The translations under genes and the position numbers were made by a program. The notes under the pieces are model-generated. The model did not search any database and had not been told where the DNA came from. It saw nothing but the letters and a program-made list of their open reading frames with translations. Positions 6,469 through 8,925 of a stretch of DNA of 8,925 nt are shown piece after piece. The stretch comes from Candidatus Rifleibacteriota bacterium (lineage in GTDB: Bacteria; Riflebacteria; Ozemobacteria; Ozemobacterales; Ozemobacteraceae): assembly GCA_029565415.1 (NCBI GenBank), contig JAKQOH010000149.1, positions 1-8,925 of the forward strand, written 5' to 3'. Within the stretch, counting starts at the first letter, position 1; every line of letters starts with the position of its first letter.

Positions 6469-6491
6469 CGGGGGGCGGGGGGCGGAGGGGG
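6463..6491 (+). repeat. G-run tract with G-quadruplex potential
   Basis: The plus strand has G-runs of 3, 2, 6, 6, 2 and 5 within 29 bases, which satisfies the four-runs-of-three rule for a G-quadruplex. It overlaps the distal arm of the terminator and ends two bases before the stop codon of the small PHA gene. The G-rich strand is the template for that transcript, so the RNA would be C-rich. Confidence 0.45.
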
Positions 6492-6492
6492 A

Positions 6493-6852
6493 TCAGGCCT
6501 TTTTCGCGGGCTTCTTGCGGGGGGCGGCCGGCTTCGCGGCCGGGCGCTCGGCGGGCTGTGGGCCGGCGGCGCGAAGTTCGGCGAGCTGGTCTTCGAGGTC
6601 GAGGAGTTTCGACTCGATCCGCTGCAGATAGCCGAACATGCGTTCGAGATCTGTTTTCGAGGGCATGTTGATCGACTTCAGATACGCCTCGATCTGGGTG
6701 CCCATCTGTTTGCGGAGGTCGAGGGAGTGCGTCATGGCCTGGCTCATCGTCTTGATGAAGTTCTCGTCCTTGCTCAGGCGCTCGAACGACTCGGTCATCG
6801 TCTTTTCCCAGGACTCCATCATCGTGCGGCCGAAATCGAAGGGATTGGTCAC
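6493..6852 (-). CDS. Small PhaE/PhaR-like PHA synthase subunit or phasin (2) with basic Lys/Ala/Pro tail
   Basis: A 119-residue helical protein that starts with GTG at 6852; AAGGAGA (6859-6865) is six bases upstream and overlaps the TAA of the lipase gene, so the start is well supported and translation is coupled. The frame continues upstream, but only as a shadow of the lipase gene. Residues 1-60 are amphipathic helix; INMPSKTDLERM (61-72) resembles the N-[LM]-P-[ST]-[RK]-x-D turn of PhaE/PhaR subunits; 73-95 is a leucine-rich coiled coil. The last 20-odd residues are Ala, Pro and Lys/Arg only in alternation (ending KKPAKKA). Such tails occur in the DNA- and nucleoid-binding phasins PhaF and PhaM and in histone H1-like proteins. 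Likely a partner of the synthase encoded two genes upstream or a granule-surface protein. Its relatedness to the 5951-6295 product is visible by eye. Confidence 0.75.
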   Translation of the reverse strand: MTNPFDFGRTMMESWEKTMTESFERLSKDENFIKTMSQAMTHSLDLRKQMGTQIEAYLKSINMPSKTDLERMFGYLQRIESKLLDLEDQLAELRAAGPQPAERPAAKPAAPRKKPAKKA

Positions 6853-6863
6853 GGATCTTCTCC

Positions 6864-8237
6864 TTATCTGGTCAGTAGCCAGGTGTCGATCTGCTCGAGC
6901 ACGGTCCGATCGAAGCCGACGAAGATGTGGTTCAGATCGAAGATCGCCTTGCCGAGAAGCTTGGCGCCGCGGCGCAGGATGCCGTCCGTCGAGAGGGACG
7001 AGGCGAGCAGCACCACGCCGTCGGAGGGCTGGCCGACGATTTCCCACGGCATGGGGAAGTAGCCGAGGCCCTTGATATATTTTGCAATATACTTGCTGCG
7101 GCCCGCGATGACGCCGAGGCGCACCGAGGGATCGATGCCCCGCTCCTCGAGCCGGTAGATGAGTCGGCCCCCGGCCTTGATCGCGGCGTCGATACCCCGC
7201 GAGCGGACATACAGCGAGGAGCCGCCGAAATACAGCGTATTGGCCGTCAGGTTCGCATCGCCCGGGGTTGCGCTGTCGGGGCCGAGATCGACGCCGGCAT
7301 CCCGTGCGAGGTTGAACAGGAGCTGGGCCTGGCCCGGAAAGTAATTGGGTGTCTTGGCGAAGACGGACCGGGGTCGGACGTCTTTCCAGCCCATGGCGCT
7401 CATCAGGTAATCCGCCGCGACGGGGGAGTTGATCTCGTCGGGCTGCTGCGTCACGGTCAGGTTGTAGAGGTAGTACCGGAACGGGATATCGATCCCCCGG
7501 AACGGCGATGCGATCGCGACATAGGTGCGCACGTCGCCCCGATACGGCGTCAGCCAGGGCTTTTCCGGGAAGAGGGCTTTCATGTCGGAGAGATAGATGC
7601 GGGTCGCGACGTTGCCCTTCGAATGCGCGATCACGTCCACCTTGAACGTCGGGTCGTTTGTGCGGCGCATGATGATGCGGATGCGCCGGATGGCGTTCGC
7701 GATCTGCTCGGCCTGCATGATGTTGTCGCCCTGGTTGTGGGCGAACGTGACGGCGAAGGTGGCGTAGCCCATCTCGGCGAGCCAGAGGGCGAAGCCCCGC
7801 TTGTCGGGATCGATCTTGGAGGGCATCAGGTGGTCCTGGGGGTGGAGCCATGCCCGGTTCGCGTTGTCCCCCGCCCCGTGAACCAGCAGTACCGGGTTGC
7901 GCAGCGTGCGCCGCTTGTAGCCACGGGCGCAGTGCAGCAGAAATTCCCCCGAGGGCGGGGTGGAGGTGTCGCCGAACCATTTCCGGAGGGATGGATCGAG
8001 GATCATCGAGGGCGGGGCGAACGGCTCGGGCTTCATCATCGGATGGCTGTCGCGAAGCCGTTCGACGCACTCCCAGAGACCGCATTCCGGCTGTCGGAAG
8101 ACGGCGACCGGCTCGGGGGAGAACAGCTCCGTTGCCGCGGCCGGGGCGGCCAGGAACGGCATCAGGGTCAGCAGCGCCGTTCCGAACAGGCGGCGCAGCC
8201 AAGCTCCGGGACGGAAAGGGGGCGTGGGGAAGTTCAT
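6864..8237 (-). CDS. Secreted lipase/esterase, alpha/beta-hydrolase fold
   Basis: A 457-residue exported hydrolase. From the ATG at 8237 the signal peptide has an Arg-containing start (WLRRLFG), a hydrophobic core and a likely cut after Ala35 (APAAA|TE). The oxyanion strand is NPVLLVHGAGD (114-124). The nucleophile is Ser206 in AHSKG (204-208), a variant of GHSxG. Asp406 in GQPSDGVV and His437 in DLNHIFV complete a triad, placed as in family I bacterial lipases (Asp and Asn-His near the C-terminus). Cys52 and Cys57 near the mature N-terminus could form a disulfide. Probable substrates are acylglycerols or other fatty esters; an extracellular PHA depolymerase activity is possible but unsupported by a substrate-binding domain. 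An earlier ATG at 8276 (TGATG with the synthase stop) would put 19 extra residues before the signal peptide and is less likely. It lies inside a PHA operon. Confidence 0.85.
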   Translation of the reverse strand: MNFPTPPFRPGAWLRRLFGTALLTLMPFLAAPAAATELFSPEPVAVFRQPECGLWECVERLRDSHPMMKPEPFAPPSMILDPSLRKWFGDTSTPPSGEFLLHCARGYKRRTLRNPVLLVHGAGDNANRAWLHPQDHLMPSKIDPDKRGFALWLAEMGYATFAVTFAHNQGDNIMQAEQIANAIRRIRIIMRRTNDPTFKVDVIAHSKGNVATRIYLSDMKALFPEKPWLTPYRGDVRTYVAIASPFRGIDIPFRYYLYNLTVTQQPDEINSPVAADYLMSAMGWKDVRPRSVFAKTPNYFPGQAQLLFNLARDAGVDLGPDSATPGDANLTANTLYFGGSSLYVRSRGIDAAIKAGGRLIYRLEERGIDPSVRLGVIAGRSKYIAKYIKGLGYFPMPWEIVGQPSDGVVLLASSLSTDGILRRGAKLLGKAIFDLNHIFVGFDRTVLEQIDTWLLTR

Positions 8238-8249
8238 GTCATGCCTTCT
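8235..8249 (-). promoter_or_regulatory. Ribosome binding site choosing the lipase start
   Basis: Minus-strand AGAAGG (8249-8244) is six bases before the ATG at 8237-8235. The rival ATG at 8276 overlaps the synthase stop as TGATG but has a poorer upstream context and spoils the signal peptide. Confidence 0.45.
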
Positions 8250-8275
8250 TTCGCGGGCCTCGAGGTGGGCCGTCA

Positions 8276-8925
8276 TCACGCGTGGCCGAGCCACTCGATG
8301 GTTTCTTTCCAGACGGTTTCGCGGATGGGGTGCGCCACGGTCAGCGAGACGTGGCCGGCTTCGTATTTCCGGTTCGTGACCCGGGAGTTGGGCAGAAGGG
8401 CCGGGTTGCGCTCGGCGCAGGGGACCGAGACGACGTGGTCCTGCGTCGCGTAGATGTTCAGCGTCGGGAACGTGATGCGGGTCAGGTCGACGGGTTTGCC
8501 GTCGATGCGCATCGTGTTCGAGGCCAGCAGGTTCTGCTGGTAGCAGTCGTGGATGATTTCGACGAAGGTCTTGCCGGGGAAGGGGACGTTATCCGTCGCC
8601 CACCGGTCGAGGGCCTTGAAATTCTTCAGATACGTGTCGTTCAGGATGTTTTCGAACAGCATGCGGGGTTTGGCGATGGAGTTTCGCGTCTGCAGGAACG
8701 GGAACGGCGCATGCAGGATTTTTTCGGGGATGCAGCCGAAGGTGTCGGCCAGCTTGCGCGGATCGAACGAGTTCTTGTTCGTCCAGAGCGTGAGCAGGCC
8801 GCCCTCGGTGAACTCGAGGGGGGTGGTGAGCAGCACCAGCTTTTCGTATTCCTCGGGGTGGAGGGCTGCCATCATGGCCGCAAGGGTTCCACCGAGGCAG
8901 TAGCCGAACAGGGTCAGTTTTTTTC
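8276..8925 (-). CDS. phaC: Second PHA synthase PhaC, C-terminal 215 residues (5' end outside window)
   Basis: The minus-strand frame is open to the window edge, so the N-terminal part is missing here. Near the edge KKLTLFGYCLGG (8923-8888) gives the Cys nucleophile in the PHA-synthase lipase box. Then come Asp in ATQDHVVS and His in YEAGHVSL. Cys to Asp is 153 residues, exactly as in the complete synthase at 4830-5915, and Asp to His is 29 against 28. DRWATDNVPFPG matches the ESWLNDNVNVPG region of the other copy. The two are clearly homologous but well diverged, so this is not a recent duplicate. The stop overlaps a possible ATG of the lipase frame, and the lipase signal peptide starts 38 bases on; the genes are surely co-transcribed. 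Substrate preference may differ from the first synthase. Confidence 0.92.
   Translation of the reverse strand, partial: KKLTLFGYCLGGTLAAMMAALHPEEYEKLVLLTTPLEFTEGGLLTLWTNKNSFDPRKLADTFGCIPEKILHAPFPFLQTRNSIAKPRMLFENILNDTYLKNFKALDRWATDNVPFPGKTFVEIIHDCYQQNLLASNTMRIDGKPVDLTRITFPTLNIYATQDHVVSVPCAERNPALLPNSRVTNRKYEAGHVSLTVAHPIRETVWKETIEWLGHA

Noticed and set aside
6853..8202. N-terminal extension of the 6493-6852 gene
   Set aside because: This is an Arg/Pro-rich shadow of the lipase gene; GTG at 6852 has a good RBS.
6927..8453. Plus-strand frame of 508 residues
   Set aside because: Spans the opposite strand of the lipase gene and the end of the second phaC; composition is shadow-like and it crosses two real genes.

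Overview
The window is GC-rich, densely coding DNA from a bacterium that is most likely diderm: it encodes a FadL/OmpP1-type outer-membrane channel with a signal peptide and an aromatic C-terminus. I cannot assign a lineage from sequence alone. No tRNA, rRNA, CRISPR array or complete mobile element was seen.

Left part (1-3235). A minus-strand C-terminal fragment of a TPR-like protein (about 56-277) abuts, almost base to base, a plus-strand SNF2/YqhH-type helicase that begins in the middle of its domain. The ATPase half with Walker A and DExx is absent, so there is a break (rearrangement or assembly chimera) near 275-280. The helicase fragment overlaps the next gene, an unnamed coiled-coil protein possibly comparable to YqhG. 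A 100-residue membrane-anchored TPR-like protein and a nitroreductase-family flavoprotein follow, the last two coupled by a GTGA overlap. A strong hairpin (3252-3292) separates this plus-strand group from the convergent minus-strand genes.

Right part (3305-8925, all minus strand). Read in the direction of transcription: (i) a polyhydroxyalkanoate (PHA) synthase whose 5' end lies outside the window, a secreted lipase-like alpha/beta hydrolase, and a small PhaE/PhaR-like protein with a Lys/Ala/Pro tail, closed by an intrinsic terminator; (ii) a fresh sigma70-like promoter with a near-palindrome just upstream, a second small PhaE/PhaR-like protein, and a complete class III-type PHA synthase (Cys157/Asp310/His338), closed by a second intrinsic terminator; (iii) another sigma70-like promoter and the FadL-type channel. 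The two synthases are collinear around their catalytic residues, and the two small proteins align without gaps for about 60 residues, so the region looks like a duplicated and diverged synthase-plus-subunit module.

Taken together the right part reads as a carbon-storage locus. A plausible but unproven scheme is that the exported lipase releases fatty acids, FadL takes them across the outer membrane, and the two synthase/subunit pairs polymerise hydroxyacyl-CoA into granules. The most unusual elements are the lipase placed between a synthase and its small partner, the miniature subunits, and the basic tail on one of them.
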